Source: JAXLYX01 sp046351215 (lineage in GTDB: Bacteria; Myxococcota_A; Polyangia; Polyangiales; Houyiibacteriaceae). Taken from it: a DNA stretch of 64,000 nucleotides. The stretch lies in assembly GCA_046351215.1 (NCBI GenBank), contig JAXLYX010000014.1:124001-188000 (forward strand). Direction: 5' to 3'. Both the position numbers and the translations under genes were made by a program. Position 1 is the first letter of the stretch. Each line of letters begins with the position of its first letter. The notes beneath the pieces were generated by a model that saw only the letters and a list, made by a program, of their open reading frames with translations, was not told the origin of the DNA and ran no database searches. Shown in pieces: positions 1 through 8,066 of this stretch.

Positions 1-793
1 TCACCGGCATGATCGCCGATCGCCGCTCGTCGTCGACCGCGTGGAGCGAGATCGCGAGGGCCACCTGACCGCCGAAATCGGCGCCGAGACGATCGATCAT
101 CGGCACGAGCCCCGAGGTCGAGAGCGTGACCCGACGGGTGCTGAGCGCGATCCCCTCGGGGTGCGTCAAGAGCACGAGCACGCGGGCGACGTTCTCGTAG
201 TTGTGGAGCGGCTCGCCCATGCCCATCAGCACGACGTTCCGGATGCGCTCGTTGCCGACGAGGTAGCGCCGACCGAGCAGCACCTGCGAGACGATCTCCG
301 CGGCGCTCATGTGGCGCTTCAGGCCCGCGACGCCGGACGCGCAGAACACGCATCCCATGGCGCAGCCGACCTGGCTCGAGATGCACTGGGTGACGACGTC
401 GCCGGGCACGAGGCCCGCGTTCGCGTCCTCTTCCGTGTCCGATTCGTCGACGTCCGGCGTGGCCCCGCGGGTGAGCTGCGGGATGAGCACGGTCTCGACG
501 TCCTTCCCGTCGCCGAGCCGGACGAGCATCTTGCGGGTCCCGTCGGAGGCCGGACGGCATTCGGCGACCTCGAGCGGCAGCCCGAGCCCCTCTTCGGCGA
601 GCTTCGCGCGGAGGGCCTTGGGGAGATCGGTCATCTGCTCGGGATCCCAGACGCCGCGCGCATGGATCCACTGGAAGATCTGCTTTCCGCGGTACGCCGG
701 CTCTCCCCAGGCGCGCACGACGGCCGCCCACTCCTCGGGAAGCCTCTCGAGGGGATGCTGGGGGGGGGCGAGCGGGGGACGAGGCAGAGCCAT
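1..793 (-). CDS. rlmN: 23S rRNA (adenine2503-C2)-methyltransferase RlmN, partial (C-terminus beyond window)
   Basis: Radical-SAM enzyme that methylates C2 of A2503 in 23S rRNA (and A37 of some tRNAs in the family). The start ATG is at 793; about 264 codons are visible before the window edge. The N-terminal half shows the family's YRGKQIFQWI motif. The radical-SAM CxxxCxxC appears as CAMGCVFC within the SQVGC context, and the MGMGEPLHNYENV motif follows. An acidic, Asp/Glu-rich insertion of about 25 residues lies between the VLIP strand and the SQVGC motif and is longer than in typical RlmN. The gene follows the pilus genes on the same strand but is separated from pilQ by hairpins. Confidence 0.93.
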   Translation of the reverse strand, partial: MALPRPPLAPPQHPLERLPEEWAAVVRAWGEPAYRGKQIFQWIHARGVWDPEQMTDLPKALRAKLAEEGLGLPLEVAECRPASDGTRKMLVRLGDGKDVETVLIPQLTRGATPDVDESDTEEDANAGLVPGDVVTQCISSQVGCAMGCVFCASGVAGLKRHMSAAEIVSQVLLGRRYLVGNERIRNVVLMGMGEPLHNYENVARVLVLLTHPEGIALSTRRVTLSTSGLVPMIDRLGADFGGQVALAISLHAVDDERRSAIMPV

Positions 794-901
794 GGGCGGG
801 CAAGATGGCACCGGCGGACGATGCCTTCAACGCCGGAGGGGTCCCCGAGCGGGGACGGCGGCGCCTACGGGAAGGGCGAGCGGGACGGACGGTGAAGGGC
901 C

Positions 902-916
902 CCGGGGAGACCCCGG
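902..916 (-). terminator. GC hairpin downstream of pilQ
   Basis: CCGGGG, 3-nt loop, CCCCGG lies 26 nt after the pilQ stop codon. A second hairpin, GTCCCC-GAGC-GGGGAC, is at 841-856. There is no T-run, so intrinsic termination is only a guess, but the pair marks the end of the pil operon before rlmN. Confidence 0.35.
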
Positions 917-941
917 AGCCCTCGCGATCGAGTCGGCTCGC

Positions 942-2843
942 TCAGCGCGTGATCGACTCGGCCCGGTTCACGATGCGCGGCGTGAGGAAGATCAGGAGCT
1001 CGTTGCGGGCGTCCTGCACACGGCGGCGCTGGAAGAGGACCCCGAGCACGGGAATGCTGCCGAAGAACGGAACCTGGTCCCGGTTGCGCGCGGTGTTGCG
1101 GGTGAAGATTCCGCCGATCACCGCCGTGTTGCCGTCCGGGATGAGCAGGTCGGTCTCGGCCTGCCGCTTCAGGATGGTCGGGTCGCCACGGGTCGAGGTA
1201 CGCGAGAAGTCGGGCTCGTCGCGGCGGATCATGACGTGCATCGAGATGGCGCCGTCGCTCGTCACGTGCGGTCGCACCTTGAGCTGCAGCACGGCCTCCT
1301 GGAAGGCGGTGTTCACGCCCTGCGCGCTGACCTGCGAATAGGGGATCAACGTACCCTGGGTGATCTGCGCTTCGTGGTTGTCGAGCGTGAGGATCCGCGG
1401 GGAGCTGATGATCCGCACGGTACCCATCGACTCGAGCGCCGTGAGTCGGACCGCGAGGTTGACGTTGCCACCGACCGAGCCGAGCGTGAGGCCGATGCCG
1501 CCGCCGGAGCCGGTCCCGACCGCCGCCGGGAGGTTCACGGCGAAGTTGGGGTTGGTCGTCGCGACGTTGGTGAAGGGCGAGAGACCGCTGGTCGCCGCCA
1601 CGCCGACCATGTTCGCCGAGTTGCCGCCCGCGACGCCGATGTTCGACGGGAAGACCAGACCCGTGGGATTGCCCGTCGCCGAGCTGAAGCTGAGATCGCC
1701 GCCCCACTGGATGCCGACGTCGCGCGAGTACTGGCTCGTCGCCTCGACGATGCGCGCCTCGATGAGCACCTGCGGGGTCTGCGTGTCGAGCGTCCGGACG
1801 AGTTCCTCGATGTCGTCGAGGTTGTCGACGACGTCTCGGACGATGAGGACGTTCGTGCGCTCGTCGACCGAGACGGAGCCACGATCGCTGAGGAGCTCCG
1901 AAACCCGCTCGGCGAGGTCGGCGCCGGTCGCATAGCTGACGGGCACGAGGCGCGTCTCGAGCGGCGCGAGCTGCTGCTGCTGCTTCATGCGTTCGATCGC
2001 GGCTTCTCGCTCCGCGATCAGCGTCGCGAGCGGCGCGACGCGGATCAGGTTGTCGCGACGGATCATGCCGAGGCCCTTGGCCTGGAGGATCACGTCGAGC
2101 GCCTGATCCCAGGGGACGTTGCGCATGCGGATCGTGACGGTGCCGCCCACGTCGTCGCTGGTGACGACGTTCACCCCGCCGACCTCCGCGAGGAGGCGCA
2201 GGATGTTGTGGATGTCGGCGTCCTTGAAGTCGAGGTCGATGCGACGGCCGCTGAACCGGCGCCGATCGCGGGCGCCGCCGACCTGCAGCGGGATGTCGCT
2301 GAGGAAGGCCGCGACCTCGGGGGAGTCCGTCGCGACGCCGGCCTCGGCCGAGTCCTCCGTGAGCGCTTCCTCGCGAGCGAGCGTACGGCTCCTCGGCCGG
2401 GAGCTCTGGGTCTCGTCGGTCTCGAAGAACCAGAGGATCCGGTTGCCGGCGCGGATCGGCATCGCCAGCACGCCCGCTTCGCTGCGCACCTCGACGATCG
2501 CCCGACCCCGCCCGGGGCTCACGCGCACGCCGTGGACGAGACCGTCCTCGAGGCCGGCCACGTCGGAGGCCACGTCGGGATCGACGGCCGCGCCGCGGAT
2601 CTCGAGCCGGTGGACGTCGCCCTCGGTCTCGACGACGCGGAACTGGGCCGGCCCCGTGAGATCCAGCACCACGCGCTCCCGGCCGTCGCGGGCCGCCTCC
2701 ACACGCACGTTCTCGAGCACGAGCGGCTGATGCGAGCCCCGAACCGAGGCCTCTGCCCGCGGCGGTTCCGGAGGATCGGCGTGGACCGTCCCCGAGATAC
2801 CCAGCACGCCGATCAATCCGGCGAGGGCGACACGAACTCGCAT
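942..2843 (-). CDS. pilQ: Type IV pilus secretin PilQ
   Basis: Outer-membrane secretin through which the type IV pilus passes (633 aa). A signal peptide (about residues 1-22, ending VHA) is followed by an AMIN-like beta domain (about 35-130) that would bind peptidoglycan. An STN/N0 domain is around 205-270 (IDLDFKDADIHNILRLLAEVGG, shortened here to its start IDLDFKDADIHN). An N1/NolW domain with the VSVDERTNVLIV motif follows, and the secretin beta-barrel domain occupies about 370-630 (VLIEARIVE, then LLIFLTPRIV near the end). It is last in pilM-N-O-P-Q order, as in other proteobacteria and myxobacteria. It sits 146 nt after pilP, unlike the overlapping upstream genes. Confidence 0.95.
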   Translation of the reverse strand: MRVRVALAGLIGVLGISGTVHADPPEPPRAEASVRGSHQPLVLENVRVEAARDGRERVVLDLTGPAQFRVVETEGDVHRLEIRGAAVDPDVASDVAGLEDGLVHGVRVSPGRGRAIVEVRSEAGVLAMPIRAGNRILWFFETDETQSSRPRSRTLAREEALTEDSAEAGVATDSPEVAAFLSDIPLQVGGARDRRRFSGRRIDLDFKDADIHNILRLLAEVGGVNVVTSDDVGGTVTIRMRNVPWDQALDVILQAKGLGMIRRDNLIRVAPLATLIAEREAAIERMKQQQQLAPLETRLVPVSYATGADLAERVSELLSDRGSVSVDERTNVLIVRDVVDNLDDIEELVRTLDTQTPQVLIEARIVEATSQYSRDVGIQWGGDLSFSSATGNPTGLVFPSNIGVAGGNSANMVGVAATSGLSPFTNVATTNPNFAVNLPAAVGTGSGGGIGLTLGSVGGNVNLAVRLTALESMGTVRIISSPRILTLDNHEAQITQGTLIPYSQVSAQGVNTAFQEAVLQLKVRPHVTSDGAISMHVMIRRDEPDFSRTSTRGDPTILKRQAETDLLIPDGNTAVIGGIFTRNTARNRDQVPFFGSIPVLGVLFQRRRVQDARNELLIFLTPRIVNRAESITR

Positions 2844-2865
2844 GCCTGACTCCTCTGGTGACTAC

Positions 2866-2888
2866 GGGGGCGATGTTCGACCGCCCCC
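2866..2888 (-). other. Inverted repeat between pilP and pilQ
   Basis: GGGGGCG and CGCCCCC arms of 7 bp flank a 9-nt spacer, 23 nt upstream of the pilQ start in a 146-nt gap. It could attenuate or stabilise the message so that secretin is made at a different level from PilMNOP. This is inference from position only. Confidence 0.3.
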
Positions 2889-2989
2889 CCGGTCATACGC
2901 AAGTATTCGTCGCGATCCCTTCGTAGATGCGACCCCTGAAGAGACCGGACCCGGGGCGACGAAGGTGAAGAAGAAGACAAGTCCGGGGC

Positions 2990-3757
2990 TCAGCGGTTGA
3001 CGGGAGCCTGATTGGCCGGGACGACCGGCGGCGGCCCGGACGTCGGGCCCCCCGAGCCCGCCGATCCGGCGGCGCCCGCTGCGCGCGGGCTCTCCACGAC
3101 CGTCAGGCCAGCTCCCCGCTGGCTCTCGTCCTTCGGATGCAGCGTGACGACCCGGACGAGGGGGGGCTGGTCGGGCGAGGTCGGATCCTCGCGCATCAGC
3201 ACGACCTCGTTGTCGCGGATGCGATCCACACGCCAGTTCAGCTGGACCGGCATGCTGTCGGCCCCGCCGCTCGAGATGACCTCGGGTCGACCGAGGAAGT
3301 CGCCGCGGGAGACGACGTATCCGACGTTCTGGCGGTCCGTCATCATCGCGTAGGGCGTGGCGACGCCGGTGACGATCGCGATGAGCGTCATCTCCTCGAC
3401 GGAGACGTTCGGCATGATCACGCGGCGCTGCGGGGCGAGCGAGGTGCGCACCGTCATGGCGCGGATGAAGCTGCGGAACGGATCGCGATTCGAGACGTCG
3501 ACCTCGACGAAGTCGTCGTCGGTGTAGGCGGGGGCCGATGCGGTGGCTCCGGCGTCGGCCGCCGCGACACCCCCATCGGGCGCGGCGCCGGGAGTGGCGC
3601 CCCCACCATCGGCGGCCGCACGGGCCGCGCCGAAGAAGTCCTCCGGCGATTGGCCCGCACCGCCGCCCGGTCCGACGACGGCGGGCTCCTCGCAAGCCGC
3701 GAGCGAGAGGGCGATCGAGACCAGGCCCGAGCGGAGGATCGAAGAGCGGAGGTTCAT
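2990..3757 (-). CDS. pilP: Type IV pilus assembly lipoprotein PilP
   Basis: Inner-membrane lipoprotein linking the PilMNO inner platform to the PilQ secretin. It has a lipoprotein signal with lipobox LAAC (lipid Cys22), a long Ala/Gly/Pro-rich linker (about 25-75), then the PilP beta-sandwich domain (about 80-215) and a Pro/Gly-rich tail. At 255 aa it is longer than typical PilP because of the linkers. The start overlaps the pilO stop by 4 nt, supporting translational coupling. Confidence 0.9.
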   Translation of the reverse strand: MNLRSSILRSGLVSIALSLAACEEPAVVGPGGGAGQSPEDFFGAARAAADGGGATPGAAPDGGVAAADAGATASAPAYTDDDFVEVDVSNRDPFRSFIRAMTVRTSLAPQRRVIMPNVSVEEMTLIAIVTGVATPYAMMTDRQNVGYVVSRGDFLGRPEVISSGGADSMPVQLNWRVDRIRDNEVVLMREDPTSPDQPPLVRVVTLHPKDESQRGAGLTVVESPRAAGAAGSAGSGGPTSGPPPVVPANQAPVNR

Positions 3758-4455
3758 CGGTGGCCTCCTTGTGCAGGCGCGGTCGCTCCCGCTGCGCCCG
3801 GGCGCGCCGCCGCGGGACGGTGGAACGTGGTGGCGAGGACCGTCACCTGGAGGTCGACGTTCTCGACGATCTCCTGGCCGTTTCCACCGGACGCCTGGCG
3901 GGCCTGCCCGCCGGCCGCTCCCCCGGCGCGGGTCAGCGAGATGTTCTCCATGTTGATGGCACGATCGCGCTGGCTGATGTTGAAGAAGAACTTCGCGAAC
4001 TGGTGGAAGTGGCCCGAGAGCTCGAGCTGCACCGGAACCTTCACGTAGAGCTGCTGCGGCTCTTCGGGCTGCGGCTCGACCGTGCGGATCTGGAGGCCCG
4101 AGAGCTCGCCCATCGCGTTGATGTCCTGCAGGAACGCAGCGATCTCCGCTCGCTCCGGCAGGATCCGCTTGTTCAGCCGATCGATGGGCTCGCGATCGGC
4201 GAGCTCCTGGCTGAGCCTCAGGTACTCCTGCTGGCGGTTCTGCGCCGCGACGAGGTCCTGCTCGAGCTGGGCGTGCTGTCGCACGGCGCCGTCGATCTGA
4301 TCGGCGAGGTCCATGTGCAGCGCGAAGTAGTAGCCGCCGCTCAGGAACGCGAGGATGAAGACCAGGACGAAGAGCTTCGCCGCGACGGGGAGCTCCGCGA
4401 AGGTCTGGGGCTGCTTGGTGCCGGTCGCGGCCGGCGCGGTGGTCGCGGTGGCCAT
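3754..4455 (-). CDS. pilO: Type IV pilus inner-membrane protein PilO
   Basis: Bitopic inner-membrane protein (233 aa) that heterodimerises with PilN in the alignment subcomplex. A short cytoplasmic N-terminus precedes a single TM helix (about 27-45), a coiled coil (about 50-95) and a periplasmic ferredoxin-like fold containing the family-typical SGHFHQFAKFFFNIS stretch. An Ala/Gly/Gln-rich insert lies near 180-195. It overlaps pilN by 1 nt and pilP by 4 nt. Confidence 0.92.
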   Translation of the reverse strand: MATATTAPAATGTKQPQTFAELPVAAKLFVLVFILAFLSGGYYFALHMDLADQIDGAVRQHAQLEQDLVAAQNRQQEYLRLSQELADREPIDRLNKRILPERAEIAAFLQDINAMGELSGLQIRTVEPQPEEPQQLYVKVPVQLELSGHFHQFAKFFFNISQRDRAINMENISLTRAGGAAGGQARQASGGNGQEIVENVDLQVTVLATTFHRPAAARPGAAGATAPAQGGHR

Positions 4456-5111
4456 CAGTACGTCACCTTGGCGGTCATCTCGAACGCGATGAGGGTGAGT
4501 CCGGTGTCGCGGTCCGTCTCCGCTTCGGTGCGGGTCAGGGCCACGTCGGTGAAGAGCTCCGAGAGCGTCAGGCGTCGGATGAACTCGGCTACGTCCTCGT
4601 TCGTCCGGCCCTTGCCCGTGATGCGGACCTCGCGGTTGCCCTCGTTGAAGGTGTCGAGCGAGAGGCGCCGCACGTCCCAGCTCGGATTGAAGACGGCGAG
4701 CGGGTTGTCGCGCCGGAGCTCCTCGAACCGCTGCGGGTCGATGGTCGGGCCGCCGCCCTGGCTGAGGATGTGGGAGAGCTCCATCACGATGCGGAGCGGT
4801 CCGGTGCGGGCCCTCTGGAGCTCGCCCACGACCTGCTCGAGCTGACGGCTGCGATCGAGCTCCGCCTTCACCTGCTCGAGGCGGGCGCTACGGCTGCGCA
4901 TCTGCTCGATCTGGGTGTTGAGCTCGTTGTTGGCCCGCTGCTGCTCCTCGAGCCGTCCCTGGTAGACGAAGTAGACGACGCCGAGACCGATCATCCAGAC
5001 GAAGACGGCGGCGAGGTAGATGAGGGCCCAGGTCTGGTTGGACGCGGGACCGATCCCGATCGAGAGCCCCGGAGACTTCCGAGCCTGGGGCAGGAGGTTG
5101 ATGCGAATCAT
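4455..5111 (-). CDS. pilN: Type IV pilus inner-membrane protein PilN
   Basis: Partner of PilO and docking site for cytoplasmic PilM (218 aa). The N-terminus MIRINLLPQARK contains the conserved INLLP motif that binds PilM. One TM helix (about 28-50) is followed by a coiled coil (about 52-95) and a periplasmic ferredoxin-like domain. The start overlaps the pilM stop by 4 nt. Confidence 0.94.
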   Translation of the reverse strand: MIRINLLPQARKSPGLSIGIGPASNQTWALIYLAAVFVWMIGLGVVYFVYQGRLEEQQRANNELNTQIEQMRSRSARLEQVKAELDRSRQLEQVVGELQRARTGPLRIVMELSHILSQGGGPTIDPQRFEELRRDNPLAVFNPSWDVRRLSLDTFNEGNREVRITGKGRTNEDVAEFIRRLTLSELFTDVALTRTEAETDRDTGLTLIAFEMTAKVTY

Positions 5112-6163
5112 CGCTTCTCACGCTCCTTCCGGAGGGCGAGCCCCATCGCGACGGCCGCCTGGGCCACGCGCCCCTGCAGGGAGGCGGGGTCGACGAGCTT
5201 CGAGTCGGGCTGGGCGACGCGCAGGCAGTCGAGGACCTCGACCGGCACCCGCGAGCGGTTGTGGATCGCGTCGAGGAGCGATTGGACGTTCGCCGTCCCG
5301 CCCGAGACGTAGATGCGCGAGAGGTCCCGGTCGCCGCTGGTCGCCAGGTAGAAGTCGAGCGAGCGCTGGATCTCGCCCGCGAGCTGCTCGACGACCTGGT
5401 GGATGACGTCGGGGACCTCCCGCGGCACGATGCCGCGTCCGTCCCCGCCGCACTTGTAGGCCTCCGCCTCGTCGCGGCTGATGCCGAGCTGGCGCTGGAT
5501 CTCCTCGGTGATGCTGTTCCCGCCGTTCGCGATGTCGCGCGTGAAGGCGGTGGTGCCGTTCGCGAGGATGTTGACGGTGGTCAGCGACGCGCCGCAGTGG
5601 ATGAGGACGATCGTGTCCTCGCGCGCAGGCGCCCCGTAGCCGGCCTCGAACACGTTCTGGACGGTGAAGGCGTCGAGGTCGACGACGACCGGCTTCAGGC
5701 GGGCCTCGGCGGCGATGTTGACGAGATCGTTGATCTCCTCCTTCTTCGCCGCGACGAGGAGGACGTCCATCTGCGCGGTCTCCGCCCGCTCCGAGAGGAC
5801 CTGGTAGTCGATCTGCACCTCGGAGAGGTCGAACGGGATGTGCTGCTCCGCTTCCCAGCCGATCTGCTCGGCGAGCTCGGCCGGCGTCATCCGCGGCATG
5901 GTGATCTTCTTGATGATCACCGAGTGGCCGCTCGCCCGCATGGCCACGTTCCGGTCCTTCTTCTTGTGGAAGAGCTTCTCGAGCCCCTCCACCACGGCGC
6001 CGGAATTGATGATGTGGCCGTCGACGATGGTCTCGGGCGGGAGCGGATGATAGCCGAAGCCGACGAGTGTCCTCGCCCCTTTCCGGCCTTCCTTGATCTC
6101 ACAGACCTTGATGGCGCTCGAACCGATGTCGACGCCGATCAAGTTCTTGCCCTCGGATGCCAT
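5108..6163 (-). CDS. pilM: Type IV pilus actin-like ATPase PilM
   Basis: Cytoplasmic actin-fold ATPase that binds the PilN N-terminus (351 aa, usual length). The phosphate-1 motif GVDIGSSAIKVCEIK is near residues 9-23. SGGTANVQSL near residue 290 matches the family's adenosine motif region. It is first of the five pil genes and lies 9 nt downstream of the HTH gene stop, suggesting co-transcription. Confidence 0.94.
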   Translation of the reverse strand: MASEGKNLIGVDIGSSAIKVCEIKEGRKGARTLVGFGYHPLPPETIVDGHIINSGAVVEGLEKLFHKKKDRNVAMRASGHSVIIKKITMPRMTPAELAEQIGWEAEQHIPFDLSEVQIDYQVLSERAETAQMDVLLVAAKKEEINDLVNIAAEARLKPVVVDLDAFTVQNVFEAGYGAPAREDTIVLIHCGASLTTVNILANGTTAFTRDIANGGNSITEEIQRQLGISRDEAEAYKCGGDGRGIVPREVPDVIHQVVEQLAGEIQRSLDFYLATSGDRDLSRIYVSGGTANVQSLLDAIHNRSRVPVEVLDCLRVAQPDSKLVDPASLQGRVAQAAVAMGLALRKEREKR

Positions 6164-6172
6164 GCCCGGCCA

Positions 6173-6514
6173 TCACTCCTCCTCGCCGAACACGCGTACC
6201 CTGTCCGCGAGGCTGAGACCCAGGGCTTCGAGGATTTTCCGCTTCGTATCGACGCGGCACCCGAAACCCCTTTCCACGCGGTCGAGCGTCAAAACCGAGA
6301 TGTTCGCGCGACGGGCCACCTCCGCCTTCGAGAGCATGAGCTCGATGCGAATGCGACGGACGTTGTTGGGACGTTGCCCCTCGGTCGGCGTCGCCTTCGA
6401 CGCCCTGGGCTTCTTCGGCGCGGGTTGCCCTGTGGTCTCCTCCTCGGAGCCCACAGCCGAATCACGCGGCGCATCGCCGACGTCTTCGGGAAGATGTTCG
6501 TCCTGGTGATGCAT
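6173..6514 (-). CDS. Small helix-turn-helix protein upstream of pilM
   Basis: A 113-aa protein with an acidic, disordered N-terminal half and a C-terminal Xre/Cro-like HTH (about 50-105; MLSKAEVARRANISVLTLDRVERG is typical of the fold, quoted here only by its first part MLSKAEVARRANIS). It is 9 nt upstream of pilM, so it is probably co-transcribed and could regulate the pilus operon, perhaps through the palindromes in the gap upstream. The regulatory role is inferred from position. ATG at 6514 is the only good start. Confidence 0.75.
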   Translation of the reverse strand: MHHQDEHLPEDVGDAPRDSAVGSEEETTGQPAPKKPRASKATPTEGQRPNNVRRIRIELMLSKAEVARRANISVLTLDRVERGFGCRVDTKRKILEALGLSLADRVRVFGEEE

Positions 6515-6562
6515 CGCTTGCCCGCGACCCTGGTCGTGCCATGAAGCCCGACCCGTCGACTG

Positions 6563-6598
6563 CCTTGACGTTATGGCTGAATGAAACCCGCGTCAAGG
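6563..6598. repeat. Inverted repeat CCTTGACG / CGTCAAGG
   Basis: Perfect 8-bp arms separated by 20 nt, 49 nt upstream of the HTH gene. Each arm contains TTGACG, a -35-like hexamer on either strand, so the repeat could be a paired operator or overlapping divergent -35 elements. Confidence 0.5.
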
Positions 6599-6621
6599 AA
6601 TGGTCCGATAGTTTAGGGCTA

Positions 6622-6643
6622 ATTACGCATATTTATGTGTAAT
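6622..6643. promoter_or_regulatory. 22-bp near-perfect palindrome, likely operator
   Basis: The site starts ATTACGCAT and ends ATGTGTAAT. The two halves are complementary except for one G/A position and the central bases. It is strikingly AT-rich in a GC-rich genome and lies 108 nt upstream of the HTH gene and 180 nt upstream of the LysM gene. Dyad symmetry and location fit a binding site for a dimeric regulator, possibly the adjacent HTH protein (inference). Confidence 0.6.
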
Positions 6644-6822
6644 GCCCCACCACGGACTCCGGAGGCCCCCGATGTCCCCGAATGGGGATGGAAACCGACT
6701 CACGAACCGCTCGGATTTCAACGATCGACCAAACCAGCCGTCATCGTCTCAGGACTTCGCGAGGAGATCAAAAATTTCTCAGGCGGTTGCTGGCGCCCCG
6801 TGGTCGGGATAACCGTTCCTCC

Positions 6823-7824
6823 GTGCAGACCCGATTCCCCCTCGCCCTCCGCGCCCTCGCAGTGCTCCTCCTCGCGGCGGCAGCGTCGTTCCCGACCGGC
6901 CGGGCGTCGGCGGACCGGGAGCATCGTGTCCGACAGGGTCAGACCCTGAGCACGATCGCGCGGCGTTATCACGTGAGCGTCCAGAGCCTCGCCTCGGCCA
7001 ACGGCCTGCGCTCGGGCTCGACCCTCCGGGTGGGTCAGGTGCTCGTGATCCCCACCGGCGACACCGTCACGGTCCGACGCGGGGCGACGCTCGGAAGCAT
7101 CGCTCGCGAGCACGGGATCTCGGCCTCCGATCTGGCCGAGGCGAATGGCTTGCGGGCCAACGCCCGGCTCCGCCCGGGCCAGGAGCTCGTGCTGCCGGGC
7201 AACGCCCGCGCCGTTCGCGAAGCGGGCGGCGGCGGCGAGTGGGGACGGCCTCGGCGTCCCGGCGTCGTGAAGATGATCCGCTTCGGCAAGCGCGACCGAC
7301 TCGAGACGCGCCTCGTCGACACGAGGGGACGCGCGCGCAGCGGCGCCCGCCGCTCGCTCGGGCGGCTGATGCGCAGCGACGACGGCACGGTCCGCGCGCC
7401 GAACCCGAGGCTCCTCTCGGTCCTGACCAAGGTCTCGGACCACTTCGGCGGCCGGCGCATCGTCGTGATCAGCGGGTTCCGGCCCCCGGGGGGCTACACC
7501 CGGGAGACGAGCCGGCACACCCGAGGCGATGCCATCGACCTGCGGATCGACGGCGTACCGGTCACGGCGATCCGCGACTACTGTCGCACGCTGCCCGATC
7601 TGGGCTGCGGCTACTACCCGCGGAGCCAGTTCGTCCACGTGGACGTCCGGGATCGGGCGGCCTACTGGATCGATTGGTCGGGTCCGGGCGAGGCGCCGCA
7701 GTACCGGCGTCCCGCGAACGCGACCGAGGACGCCACGGGCGCCGACGAAGCGTCGGCCGCCGACGAAGGCGGCGAAGCCGAGGGCGCGGTCGTCGGAGCA
7801 CCGGACGGCGCTCCGAGCCCCTGA
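6823..7824 (+). CDS. Secreted double-LysM protein with M15/DUF882-like peptidase domain
   Basis: Predicted envelope peptidoglycan-binding hydrolase, 333 aa from GTG at 6823, which gives a good signal peptide (about 1-30, ending ASA). An upstream in-frame ATG at 6682 would add 47 residues that look non-coding. Two LysM repeats are at about 34-77 and 81-124. A basic linker precedes a DUF882/YcbK-like domain (about 190-285) with the SRHTRGDAIDL and FVHVDV motifs, which supply His and Asp residues for zinc. The tail is acidic and Ala-rich. It probably trims septal or lateral peptidoglycan; the substrate is unknown. Confidence 0.85.
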   Translation: MQTRFPLALRALAVLLLAAAASFPTGRASADREHRVRQGQTLSTIARRYHVSVQSLASANGLRSGSTLRVGQVLVIPTGDTVTVRRGATLGSIAREHGISASDLAEANGLRANARLRPGQELVLPGNARAVREAGGGGEWGRPRRPGVVKMIRFGKRDRLETRLVDTRGRARSGARRSLGRLMRSDDGTVRAPNPRLLSVLTKVSDHFGGRRIVVISGFRPPGGYTRETSRHTRGDAIDLRIDGVPVTAIRDYCRTLPDLGCGYYPRSQFVHVDVRDRAAYWIDWSGPGEAPQYRRPANATEDATGADEASAADEGGEAEGAVVGAPDGAPSP

Positions 7825-8028
7825 TCAGCGGCAGGGCACGGGGCGCGACGGGGCGGACTCGCACAGGCGGTCGACGCACTGTCGGAGCAGGCCGCAGGTG
7901 ACGCCGCCGTCGCCGTTGCAGTCGGCGTCGGTCGAACAGCTCTGGGCCGCGGGCGAACGCTGAGCGGGCTCCTGCTGCTTGGGGCAGCCGGCGAGCAGGA
8001 GGCAGACGACGAAGAGCGGACGCGGCAC
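7825..8028 (-). CDS. Small Cys-rich lipoprotein
   Basis: 67 aa from GTG at 8028. The lipoprotein signal VPRPLFVVCLLLAGC puts the lipid Cys at 15. The mature part has eight further Cys, starting with SCSTDADCNGDGG, a short Cys-rich pattern common in secreted myxobacterial proteins. Its stop codon directly abuts the stop of the convergent LysM gene. Function is unknown. Confidence 0.6.
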   Translation of the reverse strand: MPRPLFVVCLLLAGCPKQQEPAQRSPAAQSCSTDADCNGDGGVTCGLLRQCVDRLCESAPSRPVPCR

Positions 8029-8066
8029 GCCCCGAACATAGCCGAAGCGGGCCGCCGACGCCCAGC

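Larger units (their letters stand above)
6515..6822. promoter_or_regulatory. Divergent regulatory region between the pil operon and the LysM gene
   Basis: 308-bp gap between divergent genes. It is clearly more AT-rich than its surroundings around 6590-6645. It contains two inverted repeats (6563-6598 and 6622-6643). On the minus strand a TTGACG hexamer (in the 6591-6598 arm) lies about 15 nt before CATAAC, a possible sigma-70 promoter for the HTH/pil operon. No convincing gene or RNA is seen inside. Confidence 0.5.

Noticed and set aside
5261..6544. Long open frame antisense to pilM
   Set aside because: Caused by codon bias of the GC-rich strand opposite a well-supported gene; no family features. 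The same holds for many long antisense frames, such as those over 34539-37217, 41939-43012 and 59383-61506.
6682..6822. N-terminal extension of the LysM protein
   Set aside because: The start at GTG 6823 gives a proper signal peptide; the extension lacks one.
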